A stretch of DNA of 64,000 nt, from positions 61,220,167 to 61,284,166 of the forward strand of contig CM037870.1 of assembly GCA_021292105.1 (NCBI GenBank), written 5' to 3'. The notes beneath the pieces were generated by a model. The model saw only the letters and a program-made list of their open reading frames with translations. It was not told the DNA's origin and searched no databases. This document shows, piece after piece, positions 36,411-53,079 of this stretch (position 1 is its first letter; the number at the start of each line of letters is the position of its first letter). The position numbers were made by a program, and so were the translations under genes. Source of the DNA: Anadara kagoshimensis (taxonomy: Eukaryota > Mollusca > Bivalvia > Arcoida > Arcidae).

Positions 36411-39400
36411 CATGTACACCATGTTTTGTTATTATAGCCCGTATCTGACCATTATCCGAAATATCCACTATGGGTTGTTATTATAACCCGTTTCTGACCA
36501 TTACCCGACATGTACTCCATGTATGGCTATTATAACCCGTATCTTACCATTACCCGACATGTACACCATGTATTGTTATTATAAACCGTATCTGACCATT
36601 ACCCGACATGTACACCATGTTTTGTAATTATAAACCGTATCTGATCATTTTCGTCCATGTACACTATTATTGTTATTATAAACCATATCTGAGCATTACC
36701 CGACATGTATACCATGTATTTTTATTATAAACCGTATCTTACCATTACCCCACATGTAGAGCGTATATTGTTACTATAAACCGTATCTGACCATTATCCG
36801 ACATGTTCACCCTGTATTGTTATTACAACTCGTATCTGACTAATACCCGACATGTACACCCTGTATTGTTGTAACAATTCGTATCTGACCATTTCCGACA
36901 TGTTCACCATGTATTGTTATTATAAACCGTATTTGACCAATACCCGACATGTACACCATGTATTGCTATTATAACCCGTATCTGACCATTACCCGACAGG
37001 TACACCATTTAGTGTTCTTATAAACCGTATCTGATCATTACCCGACATGTATACCATGTATTGTTATTATAACTGTAAAGCGTATCTGAACATTACCTGA
37101 CATGTACACTATGTATTGTTATTATAACCCGTATCTGATCATTACCCGACAGGTACACCATGTATTGTTATTTTAAGCCGTATCTGACTATTACCCGACA
37201 TGTACTCCATGCATTGTTATTACAATCTGTATCTGACCATTACTAACATGAACACAATGTATTGTTATTACAAATCGTATCTGACTTATACTCGACATGT
37301 GCACCATGTAGTGTTATTATAAAACGTTTCTGATCATTACCCGACATGTATACCATGTATTGTTATTTTAACCCGTATCTATTACCCGACATGTACCTCA
37401 TGTATTGTTATTACAATCTGTATCTGACCATTACTAACATGAACACAATGTATTGTTATTACAAACCGTATCTGACTAATACTCGACATGTGCACCATGT
37501 AGTGTTATTATAAAACGTTTCTGATCATTACCCGACATGTATACCATGTATTGTTATTATAACCCGTATCTGACTAATACCCGATATGTACACCATGTAT
37601 TGTTATTTTAACCCGTATCTGACTTATACCCGACATGTACAGCCTGTATTGTTATTACAATCCGTATCTAACCATTATTGACATGTAAACTATGTATTGT
37701 TATTACAAACCGTATTTGACCATTACCCAATATGTAGCGCATGTATTGTTATTATATAGGTCCTGTAAAGCGTATTTGAACATTACCCGACATGTTCACT
37801 ATATATTGTTATTATAACCCGTATCTGATCATTACCCGACATGTATACCATGTATTGTCATTACAATCCGTATCTGACCATTACTGACATGTACACCATG
37901 TATTGTTATTACAAACCGTATCTGACCATTACCCGACAAGTACACTATGTATAGTTATTACAAACCGTATCTGACCATTTCCGACATGTTCACCATGTAT
38001 TGTTATTATAACCCGTATCTGATCATTACCCGACAGGTACACCATGTAGTGTTATTATAACCCGTATCTGACTATTACCCCATATGTAGCGCATGTATTG
38101 TTATAATATAGGTCCTGTAAAGCGTATCTGATCATTACCCGACAGGTACACCATGTAGTGTTATTATAACCCGTATCTGATCATTACCCGACAGGTACAC
38201 TATGTAGTGTTATTATAAACCGTAGCTGACTATTACCTGACATGTACTGCATGAATGGTTATTAAAACCCGTATCTGACCATTACCCGACATGTACTCCA
38301 TGTATTGTTATTATAAAACGTATCTGACCATTACCCGACATGTACGCCATGTCTTGTTATTATAAAAATGTATCTGACCATTACCCGACATGTGCACTAT
38401 GTATTGTTATTTTAAACCTTATCTGACCATTACCCGACATGTACACTATGTATAGTTATTACAAACCGTATCTGACCATTTCCGACATGTACACCATGTA
38501 TTGTTATTATAACTCGTATCTGACCATTACCCAACATGTACACCATGTATTGTTATTATAAATCATATCTGACCAATACCCGACATGTACGCCATGCATT
38601 GTTATTATAAACCGTATCTGACCATTACCCAACATGTACACTATGCATTGCTATTATAACCCGTGTGTGACCATTACCCGACATGTACACCATGTATTGT
38701 TATTATAAACCGTATCTGACCATTACCCGACATGTACACCATGTATTGTTATTTTAAACCGTATCTGACCAACACTCGATATGTACAGCATGTAATGTTA
38801 TTATAACCCGTATCTGACCATTATCCGACATGTACACCATTTATTGTTATTACAACTCGTATCTGACTAATACCTGACATGTACACCATGTATTGTCATT
38901 ATAACCCGTGTCTGACTATAAGCCGACATGTACACCATGTATTATTATTATAACCCGTATCTGACCATTACCCGACATGTACACCGTGTTTTGTTGATAT
39001 AACACGTATCTGACCATTACCCGAAATGTACACCATGCATTGTTATTAAAACCGTATATGACTAATGCCCGGCATGTGCACTATGCATTGTTATTATAAC
39101 CCGTTTCTGACCATAACCCGACATGTACACCATGTATTGTTATTATAACCCGTATCTGACCATTATCTGACATGTACACCATGTATTGTTATTATAACCC
39201 GTATCTGACCATTACCTGACATGTACTCCATGTATTGTTATTATAAACCGTATCTGACCATTATCGGACATGTACACCATGTACAGTTATTATAACCCGT
39301 ATCTGACCATTACCCCACATGTACACCATGTGTTGTTATTATAACCCGTATCTGACCATTACCCGACATGTATACCATGTATTGTTATTATAACCCGTAT

Positions 39401-40464
39401 CCGACTATTACCCGACATGTTCACCATGTATTGTTATTAAAACCCGTATCTGACCATAACCGACATGTACACCATGTATTGTTATTATAAACCGTATTTG
39501 ACCAATACCCGACATGTACACCATGTATTGCTATTATAACCCGTTTCTGACCATTACCCGACAGGTACACCATTTAGTGTTCTTATAAACCGTATCTGAT
39601 CATTACCCGACATGTATACCATGTATTGTTATTATAACTGTAAAGCGTATCTGAACATTACCTGACATGTACACTATGTATTGTTATTATAACCCGTATC
39701 TGATCATTACCCGACAGGTACACCATGTATTGTTATTTTAAGCCGTATCTGACTATTACCCGACATGTACTCCATGCATTGTTATTACAATCTGTATCTG
39801 ACCATTACTAACATGAACACAATGTATTGTTATTACAAACCGTATCTGACTAATACTCGACATGTGCACCATGTAGTGTTATTATAAAACGTTTCTGATC
39901 ATTACCCGACATGTATACCATGTATTGTTATTTTAACCCGTATCTATTACCCGACATGTACTCCATGTATTGTTATTACAATCTGTATCTGACCATTACT
40001 AACATGAACACAATGTATTGTTATTACAAACCGTATCTGACTTATACTCGACATGTGCACCATGTAGTGTTATTACAAACCGTATCTGACCATTACCCGA
40101 CATGTATACCATGTATTGTTATTTTAACCCGTATCTATTACCCGACATGTACAGCCTGTATTGTTATTACAATCCGTATCTAACCATTATTGACATGTAC
40201 ACTATGTATTGTTATTACAAACTGTATTTGACCATTACCCAATATGTAGCGCATGTATTGTTATTATATAGGTCCTGTAAAGCGTATTTGAACATTACCC
40301 GACATGTACACTATATATTGTTATTATAAACCGTATCTGATCATTACCCGACATGTATACCATGTATTGTCATTACAATCCGTATCTGACCATTACTGAC
40401 ATGTACACCATGTATTGTTATTACAAACCTTATCTGACCATTACCCGACATGTACACTATGTAT

Positions 40465-43400
40465 AGTTATTACAAACCGTATCTGACCATTTCCGACATG
40501 TTCACCATGTATTGTTATTATAACGCGTATCTGATCATTACCCGACAGGTACACCATGTAGTGTTATTATAAACCGTATCTGATCATTACCCGACAGGTA
40601 CACCATGTAGTGTTATTATAAACCGTAGCTGACCATTACCTGACATGTACTGCATGAATGGTTATTAAAACCCGTATCTGACCATTACCCGACATGTACT
40701 CCATGTATTGTTATAATAACCCGTATGTGACCATCACTCGACATGTACACCATGTATTGTTATTATAAAAATGTATCTGACCATTACCCGACATGTGCAC
40801 TATGTATTGTTATTTTAAACCGTATCTGACCTTTACCCCAAAGGTACACTATGCATTGTTATTATAACCCGTATCTGACCATTACCCCATATGTACACCA
40901 TGTATTGTTATTATAACTCGTATCTGACCATTACCCAACATGTACACCATGTATTGTTATTATAAATCATATCTGACTAATACCCGACATGTACGCCATG
41001 CATTGTTATTATAAACCGTATCTGACCATTACCCGACATGTACACTATGCATTGTTATTATAACCCGTGTGTGACCATTACCCGACATGTACACCATGTA
41101 TTGTTATTATAAACCGTATCTGACCATTACCCGACATGTACACCATGTATTGTTATTTTAAACCGTATCTGACCAATACCCGATATGTACAGCATGTAAT
41201 GTTATTATAACCCGTATCTGACCATTATCCGACATGTACACCATTTATTGTTATTACAACTCGTATCTGACTAATACCTGACATGTACACCATGTATTGT
41301 CATTATAACCCGTGTCTGACTATAAGCCGACATGTACACCATGTATTATTATTATAACCCGTATCTGACCATTACCCGACATGTACACCGTGTTTTGTTG
41401 TTATAACACGTATCTGACCATTACCCGAAATGTACACCATGCATTGTTATTATAAACCGTATATGACTAATGCCCGGCATGTGCACTATGCATTGTTATT
41501 ATAACCCGTTTCTGACCATAACCCGACATGTACACCATGTATTGTTATTATAACCCGTATCTGACCATTACCTGACATGTACTCCATGTATTGTTATTAT
41601 AAACCGTATCTGACCATTATCTGACATGTACACCATGTATTGCTATTATACCCCGTATCTGACCATTATCGGACATGTACACCATGTACAGTTATTATAA
41701 CCCGTATCTGACCATTACCCCACATGTACACCATGTTGTTATTATAACCCGTATCTGACCATTACCCGACATGTATAGCATGTATTGTTATTATAACCCG
41801 TATCCAACTATAACCCGACATGTACACCATGTATTGTTATTATAACCAATATCTGACCATTACCCTACATGTATACCATGTATTGTTATTATAACCAATA
41901 TCTGACCATTACCCGACATGTACACCATGTTTTGTTATTAGAACACGTGTATGACCATTACCAAACATATACACCATGTATTGTCATTTTAGTCCGTATC
42001 TGACCATTACCCCACATGTGTACCATGTATTGCTATTATGAACCGTATGTGACCATAATCCGACATGTACACCATGTATTGTTATTATAAAGCGTACAAA
42101 ATTGTATCTGATCATTACCCTACATGTACAGCATGTATTGTTATTATAAACCGTATCTGACCATTATCCGAAATATCCACTATGGGTTTTTATTATAACC
42201 CGTTTCTGACCATTACCCGACATGTACACCATGTATGGTTATTATAACCCGTATCTTACCATTACCCGACATGTACACCATGTTTTGTTATTATAACCCG
42301 TATCTGACTATTATCCGAAATATCCACTATGGGTTTTTATTATAACCCGTTTCTGACCATTACCCGACATGTACTCCATGTTTTGTTATTATAACCCGTA
42401 TCTGACCATTATCCGAAATATCCACTATGGGTTTTTATTATAACCCGTTTCTGACCATTACCCGACATGTACTCCATGTATGGTTATTATAACCCGTATC
42501 TTACCATTACCCGACATGTACACCATGTTTTGTTATTACAACACGTATCTGACCATTATCCGAAATATCCACTATGGGTTTTTATTATAACCCGTTTCTG
42601 ACCATTACCCGACATGTACTCCATGTATGGTTATTATAACCCGTATCTTACCATTACCCGACATGTACACCATGTTTTGTTATTACAACACGTATCTGAC
42701 CATTACCCGACATGTACACCATGTTTTGTAATTATAAACCGTATCTGATCATTTTCGACCATGTACACTATTATTGTTATTATAAACCATATCTGAGCAT
42801 TACCCGACATGTATACCATGTATTTTTATTATAAACCGTATCTTACCATTACCCCACATGTAGAGCGTGTATTGTTACTATAAACCGTATCTGACCATTA
42901 CCCGACATGTACACCATGTTTGTTATTATACCCGTATCTGACCATTATCCGAAATATCCACTATGGGTTTTTATTATAACCCGTTTCTGACCATTACCCG
43001 ACATGTACTCCATGTATGGTTATTATAACCCGTATCTTACCATTACCCGACATGTACACCATGTTTTGTTATTACAACACGTATCTGACCATTACCCGAC
43101 ATGTACACCATGTTTTGTAATTATAAACCGTATCTGATCATTTTCGACCATGTACACTATTATTGTTATTATAAACCATATCTGAGCATTACCCGACATG
43201 TATACCATGTATTTTTATTATAAACCGTATCTTACCATTACCCCACATGTAGAGCGTGTATTGTTACTATAAACCGTATCTGACCATTATCCGACATGTT
43301 CACCCTGTATTGTTATTACAACTCGTATCTGACTAATACCCGACATGTACACCCTGTATTGTTGTTACAATCCGTATCTGACCATTTCCGACATGTTCAC

Positions 43401-46400
43401 CATGTATTGTTATTAAAACCCGTATCTGACCATAACCGACATGTACACCATGTATTGTTATTATAAACCGTATTTGACCAATACCCGACATGTACACCAT
43501 GTATTGCTATTATAACCCGTATCTGACCATTACCCGACAGGTACACCATTTAGTGTTCTTATAAACCGTATCTGATCATTACCCGACATGTATACCATGT
43601 ATTGTTATTATAACTGTAAAGCGTATCTGAACATTACCTGACATGTACACTATGTATTGTTATTATAACCCGTATCTGATCATTACCCGACAGGGACACC
43701 ATGTATTGTTATTTTAAGCCGTATCTAATTATTACCCGACATGTACTCAATGCATTGTTATTACAATCCGTATCTGACCATTACTAACATGAACACAATG
43801 TATTGTTATTACAAACCGTATCTGACTAATACTCGACATGTGCACCACGTAGTGTTATTATAAAACGTTTCTGATCATTACCAGACATGTATACCATGTA
43901 TTGTTATTTTAACCCGTATCTATTACCCGACATGTACTCCATGTATTGTTATTACAAACCGTATCTGACCATTTCCGACATGTTCACCATGTATTGTTAT
44001 TATAACGCGTATCTGATCATTACCCGACAGGTACACCATGTAGTGTTATTATAAACCGTATCTGATCATTACCCGACAGGTACACCATGTAGTGTTATTA
44101 CAAACCGTAGCTGACCATTACCTGACATGTACTGCATGAATGGTTATTAAAACCCGTATCTGACCATTACCCGACATGTACTCCATGTATTGTTATAATA
44201 ACCCGTATGTGACCATCACTCGACATGTACACCATGTATTGTTATTATAAAAATGTATCTGACCATTACCCGACATGTGCACTATGTATTGTTATTTTAA
44301 ACCGTATCTGACCTTTACCCCAAAGGTACACTATGCATTGTTATTATAACCCGTATCTGACCATTACCCCATATGTACACCATGTATTGTTATTATAACT
44401 CGTATCTGACCATTACCCAACATGTACACCATGTATTGTTATTATAAATCATATCTGACTAATAACCGACATGTACGCCATGCATTGTTATTATAAACCG
44501 TATCTGACCATTACCCGACATGTACACTATGCATTGTTATTATAACCCGTGTGTGACCATTACCCGACATGTACACCATGTATTGTTATTATAAACCGTA
44601 TCTGACCATTACCCGACATGTACACCATGTATTGTTATTTTAAACCGTATCTGACCAATACCCGATATGTACAGCATGTTATGTTATTATAACCCGTATC
44701 TGACCATTATCCGACATGTACACCATTTATTGTTATTACAACTCGTATCTGACTAATACCTGACATGTACACCATGTATTGTCATTATAACCCGTGTCTG
44801 ACTATAAGCCGACATGTACACCATGTATTATTATTATAACCCGTATCTGACCATTACCCGACATGTACACCGTGTTTTGTTGTTATAACACGTATCTGAC
44901 CATTACCCGAAATGTACACCATGCATTGTTATTATAAACCGTATATGACTAATGCCCGGCATGTGCACTATGCATTGTTATTATAACCCGTTTCTGACCA
45001 TAACCCGACATGTACACCATGTATTGTTATTATAACCCGTATCTGACCATTACCTGACATGTACTCCATGTATTGTTATTATAAACCGTATCTGACCATT
45101 ATCTGACATGTACACCATGTATTGCTATTATACCCCGTATCTGACCATTATCGGACATGTACACCATGTACAGTTATTATAACCCGTATCTGACCATTAC
45201 CCCACATGTACACCATGTGTTGTTATTATAACCCGTATCTGACCATTACCCGACATGTATAGCATGTATTGTTATTATAACCCGTATCCAACTATAACCC
45301 GACATGTACACCATGTATTGTTATTATAACCAATATCTGACCATTACCCTACATGTATACCATGTATTGTTATTATAACCAATATCTGACCATTACCCGA
45401 CATGTACACCATGTTTTGTTATTAGAACACGTGTATGACCATTACCAAACATATACACCATGTATTGTCATTTTAGTCCGTATCTGACCATTACCCCACA
45501 TGTGTACCATGTATTGCTATTATGAACCGTATGTGACCATAATCCGACATGTACACCATGTATTGTTATTATAAAGCGTACAAAATTGTATCTGATCATT
45601 ACCCTACATGTACAGCATGTATTGTTATTATAAACCGTATCTGACCATTATCCGAAATATCCACTATGGGTTTTTATTATAACCCGTTTCTGACCATTAC
45701 CCGACATGTACACCATGTATGGTTATTATAAGCCGTATCTTACCATTACCCGACATGTACACCATGTTTTGTTATTATAACCCGTATCTGACCATTATCC
45801 GAAATATCCACTATGGGTTTTTATTATAACCCGTTTCTGACCATTACCCGACATGTACTCCATGTTTGTTATATAACCCGTATCTGACCATTATCCGAAA
45901 TATCCACTATGGGTTTTTATTATAACCCGTTTCTGACCATTACCCGACATGTACTCCATGTATGGTTATTATAACCCGTATCTTACCATTACCCGACATG
46001 TACACCATGTTTTGTTATTACAACACGTATCTGACCATTATCCGAAATATCCACTATGGGTTTTTATTATAACCCGTTTCTGACCATTACCCGACATGTA
46101 CTCCATGTATGGTTATTATAACCCGTATCTTACCATTACCCGACATGTACACCATGTTTTGTTATTACAACACGTATCTGACCATTACCCGACATGTACA
46201 CCATGTTTTGTAATTATAAACCGTATCTGATCATTTTCGACCATGTACACTATTATTGTTATTATAAACCATATCTGAGCATTACCCGACATGTATACCA
46301 TGTATTTTTATTATAAACCGTATCTTACCATTACCCCACATGTAGAGCGTGTATTGTTACTATAAACCGTATCTGACCATTACCCGACATGTACACCATG

Positions 46401-47430
46401 TTTTGTTATTATAACCCGTATCTGACCATTATCCGAAATATCCACTATGGGTTTTTATTATAACCCGTTTCTGACCATTACCCGACATGTACTCCATGTA
46501 TGGTTATTATAACCCGTATCTTACCATTACCCGACATGTACACCATGTTTTGTTATTACAACACGTATCTGACCATTACCCGACATGTACACCATGTTTT
46601 GTAATTATAAACCGTATCTGATCATTTTCGACCATGTACACTATTATTGTTATTATAAACCATATCTGAGCATTACCCGACATGTATACCATGTATTTTT
46701 ATTAAACCGTATCTTACCATTACCCCACATGTAGAGCGTGTATTGTTACTATAAACCGTATCTGACCATTATCCGACATGTTCACCCTGTATTGTTATTA
46801 CAACTCGTATCTGACTAATACCCGACATGTACACCCTGTATTGTTGTTACAATCCGTATCTGACCATTTCCGACATGTTCACCATGTATTGTTATTAAAA
46901 CCCGTATCTGACCATAACCGACATGTACACCATGTATTGTTATTATAAACCGTATTTGACCAATACCCGACATGTACACCATGTATTGCTATTATAACCC
47001 GTATCTGACCATTACCCGACAGGTACACCATTTAGTGTTCTTATAAACCGTATCTGATCATTACCCGACATGTATAACCATGTATTGTTATTATAACTGT
47101 AAAGCGTATCTGAACATTACCTGACATGTACACTATGTATGTTATTATAACCCTATCTGATCATTACCCGACAGGGACACCATGTATTGTTATTTTAAGC
47201 CGTATCTAATTATTACCCGACATGTACTCAATGCATTGTTATTACAATCCGTATCTGACCATTACTAACATGAACACAATGTATTGTTATTACAAACCGT
47301 ATCTGACTAATACTCGACATGTGCACCACGTAGTGTTATTATAAAACGTTTCTGATCATTACCAGACATGTATACCATGTATTGTTATTTTAACCCGTAT
47401 CTATTACCCGACATGTACTCCATGTATTGT
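40465..47430 (-). repeat. ~3.48-kb tandem duplication in array B
   Basis: Two adjacent blocks, about 40465-43945 and 43946-47430, share the same succession of unit variants. Marker spacings are 3481 (CTGCATGAATGG), 3482 (AAAATGTATCTG after TTATAA) and 3484 bp (AGCGTACAAAATTG at 42091 and 45575). Each block holds a sub-array where CCGAAATATCCACTATGGG recurs at 147 or 98 bp (42168, 42315, 42413, 42560). Confidence 0.88.
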
Positions 47431-50400
47431 TATTACAATCTTTATCTGACCATTACTAACATGAACACAATGTATTGTTATTACAAACCGTATCTGACTA
47501 ATACTCGACATGTGCACCATGTAGTGTTATTATAAAACGTTTCTGATCATTACCCGACATGTATACCATGTATTGTTATTTTAACCCGTATCTATTACCC
47601 GACATGTACTCCATGCATTGTTATTACAATTTGTATCTGACCATTACTAACATGAACACAATGTATTGTTATTACAAACCGTATCTGACTAATACCCGAC
47701 ATGTACACCATGTATTGTTATTATAACCCGTATCTGACTTATACCCGACATGTACAGCCTGTATTGTTATTACAATCCGTATCTAACCATTATTGACATG
47801 TACACTATGTATTGTTATTACAAACCGTATTTGACCATTACCCAATATGTAGCGCATGTATTGTTATTATATAGGTCCTGTAAAGCGTATTTGAACATTA
47901 CCCGACATGTTCACTATATATTGTTATTATAACCCGTATCTGACCATTACCCGACAAGTACACTATGTATAGTTATTACAAACCGTATCTGACCATTTCC
48001 GACATGTTCACCATGTATTGTTATTATAACCCGTATCTGATCATTACCCGACAGGTACACCATGTAGTGTTTTTATAACCCGTATCTGACTATTACCCCA
48101 TATGTAGCGCATGTATTGTTATTATATAGGTCCTGTAAAGCGTATCTGATCATTACCCGACAGGTACTCCATGTAGTGTTATTATAACCCGTATCTGATC
48201 ATTACCCGACAGGTACACTATGTAGTGTTATTATAAACCGTATCTGACCATTACCTGACATGTACTGCATGAATGGTTATTAAAACCCGTATCTGACCAT
48301 TACCCGACATGTACTCCATGTATTGTTATAATAACCCGTATGTGACCATCACTCGACATGTACACCATGTATTGTTATTATAAAACGTATCTGAACATTA
48401 CCCGACATGTACGCCATGTCTTGTTATTATAAAAATGTATCTGACCATTACCCGACATGTGCACTATGTATTGTTATTTTAAACCGTATCTGACCTTTAC
48501 CCCAAAGGTACACTATGCATTGTTATTATAACCCGTATCTGACCATTACCCCATATGTACACCATGTATTGTTATTATAACTCGTATCTGACCATTACCC
48601 AACATGTACACCATGTATTGTTATTATAAATCATATCTGACCAATACCCGAGATGTACGCCATGCATTGTTATTATAAACCGTATCTGACCAATACCCAA
48701 CATGTACACTATGCATTGCTATTATAACCCGTGTGTGACCATTACCCGACATGTACACCATGTATTGTTATTATAAACCGTATCTGACCATTACCCGACA
48801 TGTACACCATGTATTGTTATTTTAAACCGTATCTGACCAACACTCGATATGTACAGCATGTAATGTTATTATAACCCGTATCTGACCATTATCCGACATG
48901 TACACCATTTATTGTTATTACAACTCGTATCTGACTAATACCTGACATGTACACCATGTATTGTCATTATAACCCGTGTCTGACTATAAGCCGACATGTA
49001 CACCATGTATTATTATCATAACCCGTATCTGACCATTACCCGACATGTACACCGTGTTTTGTTGTTATAACACGTATCTGACCATTACCCGAAATGTACA
49101 CCATGCATTGTTATTATAAACCGTATATAACTAATGCCCGGCATGTGCACTATGCATTGTTATTATAACCCGTTTCTGACCATAACCCGACATGTACACC
49201 ATGTATTGTTATTATAACCCGTATCTGACCATTACCTGACATGTACTCCATGTATTGTTATTATAAACCGTATCTGACCATTATCTGACATGTACACCAT
49301 GTATTGCTATTACAACCCGTATCCGACTATTACCCGACATGTACATCATGTATTGTTATTATAACCAATATCTGACCATTACCCGACATGTATACCATGT
49401 GTTGTTATTATAACCCGTATCCGACTATTACCCGACATGTACACCATGTATTGTTATTACAACCCGTATCTGACTAATACCTGACATGTTCACAATGTAT
49501 TGTTATTATAAACCGTATCTGACCATTACCCACATGTACACCATGTCTTGTTATTATAAAACGTATATATGACCATTACCCGATATGTATACCATGTATT
49601 GTTATTATAACCCGTATCTGATTATTACCCGACATGTACACCATGTATTGTTATTATAATCTGTATCTGACCATTAGCCGACATGTACACCATGTATTGT
49701 TATTATAACCCGTATCTGACCATTACCCGACATGTATAACATGTATTGTTATTATAACCCGTATCTGACTATTACCCGACATGTACACCATGTATTGTTA
49801 TTATAAACCATATCTGACCATTATCCCACATGTACACTATGTATTGTTATTAATACCCGTATCTAACTATTACTCGACATATCCACCATGTGTTGTTATT
49901 ATAAACCGTATCTCTTCATTACCCAACATGTACACCATGTATTGTTAATACAACCCATATCTGACTATTACCCAACATGTACACCATGTATTGTTAATAC
50001 AACCCATATCTGACTATTACCCGACATATATACCATGTATTGTTAATATAACCCGTGTGTGACCAGTACCCGATATGTACAGCATGTAATGTTATTATAA
50101 CCCGTATCTGACCATCATCCGACATATACACAATTTATTGTTATTACAACTCGAATCTGACTAATACCTGACATGTGCACAATGTATTGTCATTATAACC
50201 CGTGTCTGACTATAAACCGACATGTACACCATGTATTATTATAATAACCCGTATCTGACCATTACCCGACATGTACACCGTGTTTTGTTATTATAACACG
50301 TATCTGACCATTACCCGACATGTACACCATGCATTGTTATTATAAACCGTATATGACTAATGCCCGACATGTGCACTATGTATTGTTATTATAACCCGTA

Positions 50401-53079
50401 TCTGACCATAACACGACATGTACAGCATGTAATGTAATTATAACCCGTATCTGACCATTACCTGACATGTACACCATGTATTGTTATAAACCGTATCTGA
50501 CAATTACCCGGCATGTGCACTATGCATTGTTATTATAACCCGTTTCTGACCATAACCCGACAAGTACACCATGTATTGTTATTATAACCCGTATCTGACC
50601 ATTACCTGACATGTACTCCATGTATTGTTATTATAAACCGTATCTGACCATTATCTGACATGTACACCATGTATTGCTATTATACCCCGTATCTGACCAT
50701 TATCGGACATGTACACCATGTACAGTTATTATAACCCGTATCTGACCATTACCCCACATGTACACCATGTGTTGTTATTATAACCCGTATCTGACCATTA
50801 CCCGACATGTATACCATGTATTGTTATTATAACCCGTATCCGACTATTACCCGACATGTACACCAGGTATTGTTATTATAACCAATATCTGACCATTACC
50901 CGACATGTATACCATGTATTGTTATTATAACCCGTATCCGACTATTACCCGACATGTACACCATGTATTGTTATTACAACCCGTATCTGACTAATACCTG
51001 ACATGTTCACAATGTATTGTTATTATAACCCGTGTCTGGCCATTACCCGATATCTATACAATGTATTGTTATTATAACCCGTATCTGATTATTACCCGAC
51101 ATATACACCATGTATTGTTATTATAATCTGTATCTGACCATTAGCCGACATGTACACCATGTATTGTTATTATAACCCGTATCTGACCATTACCCGACAT
51201 GTATAACATGTATTGTTATTATAACCCGTATCTGACTATTACCCGACATGTACACCATGTATTGTTATTATAAACCATATCTGACCATTATCCCACATGT
51301 ACACTATGTATTGTTATTAATACCCGTATCTAACTATTACCCGACATATCCACCATGTGTTGTTATTATAAACCGTATCTCTTCATTACCCAACATGTAC
51401 ACCATGTATTGTTAATACAACCCATATCTGACTATTACCCAACATGTACACCATGTATAGTTAATACAACCCATATCTGACTATTACCCGACATATATAC
51501 CATGTATTGTTAATATAACCCGTGTGTGACCAATACCCGATATGTACAGCATGTAATGTTATTATAACCCGTATCTGACCATCATCCGACATATACACAA
51601 TTTATTGTTATTACAACTCGTATCTGACTAATACCTGACATGTGCACAATGTATTGTCATTATAACCCGTGTCTGACTATAAACCGACATGTACACAATG
51701 TATTATTATAATAACCCGTATCTGACCATTACCCGACATGTACACCGTGTTTTGTTATTATAACACGTATCTGACCATTACCCGACATGTACACCATGCA
51801 TTGTTATTATAAATCGTATATGACTAATGCCCGACATGTGCACTATGCATTGTTATTATAACCCGTATCTGACCATAACACGACATGTACAGCATGTAAT
51901 TTAATTATAACCCGTATCTGACCATTACCTGACATGTACACCATGTATTGTTATAAACCGTATCTGACAATTACCCGACATGTATACCATGTATTGTTAT
52001 TATAACCCGTATCTGACCATTACCCGATATGTACACCATGTATTGTTATTATAATCCGTATCTGACCATTACCCGATATGTACACCATGTATTGCTATTA
52101 TAACCCGTATCTGACCATTACCCCACATGTGCACCATGTATTGTTATTATAACCCGTATCTGACCATTACCCGATATGTACACCATGTATTGTTATTATA
52201 ACCCGTTTCTGACCATTACCTGACATGTACACCATGTATTGTTATAAACCGTATCTGACAATTACCCGACATGTATACCATGTATTGTTATTATAACCCG
52301 TATCTGACAATTACCCGACATGTATACCATGTATTGTTATTATAACCCGTATCTGACCATTACCCGATATGTACACCATGTATTGTTATTATAAACCGTA
52401 TCTGACCATTACCCGATATGTACACCATGTATTGTTATTATAACCCGTATCTGACCATTACCCGATATGTACACCATGTATTGTTATTATAAACCGTATC
52501 TGACCATTACCCGATATGTACAGCATGTATTGTTATTATAACCCGTATCTGACCATTACCCCACATGTGCACCATGTATTGTTATTATAAACCGTATCTG
52601 ACCATTACCCGATATGTACAACATGTATTGTTATTATAAACCGTATCTGACCATTACCCGACATGTACACCATGTATTGTTATTATAACCCGTATCTGAC
52701 CATTACCCGATATGTACACCATGTATTGTTATTATAACCCGTATCTGACCATTACCCGATATGTACACCATGTATTGTTATTATAAACCGTATCTGACCA
52801 TTACCCGATATGTACACCATGTATTGTTATTATAAACCGTATCTGACCATTACCCGATATGTACAGCATGTATTGTTATTATAAACCGTATCTGACCATT
52901 ATGCGACATGTACACAATGTATTGTTATTATAAACCGTATCTGACCATTACCCGATATGTACACCATTTATTGTTATTATAAACCGTATCTGACCATTAC
53001 CCGATATGTACACCATGTATTGTTATTATAAACCGTATCTGACCATTACCCGATATGTACAGCATGTATTGTTATTATT

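Larger units (their letters stand above)
33735..53079 (-). repeat. 49-bp minisatellite, array B part 3
   Basis: About 395 units in the minus orientation, the largest block of the locus. Composition changes along it: mixed variants to about 49300, then from about 51960 to 53079 a very homogeneous zone dominated by units with CCCGATATGTACACC. The homogeneity suggests the most recent expansion is at the right side. No interruption by other DNA was seen. Confidence 0.97.

Noticed and set aside
25080-47932. Many 60-105-codon frames with repeated Tyr/Cys-rich peptides (MYTMYCYYNPY-like)
   Set aside because: They are translations of the 49-bp satellite. The unit is not a multiple of three, so frames rotate through all phases and end at a TGA within the unit; both strands give similar frames.
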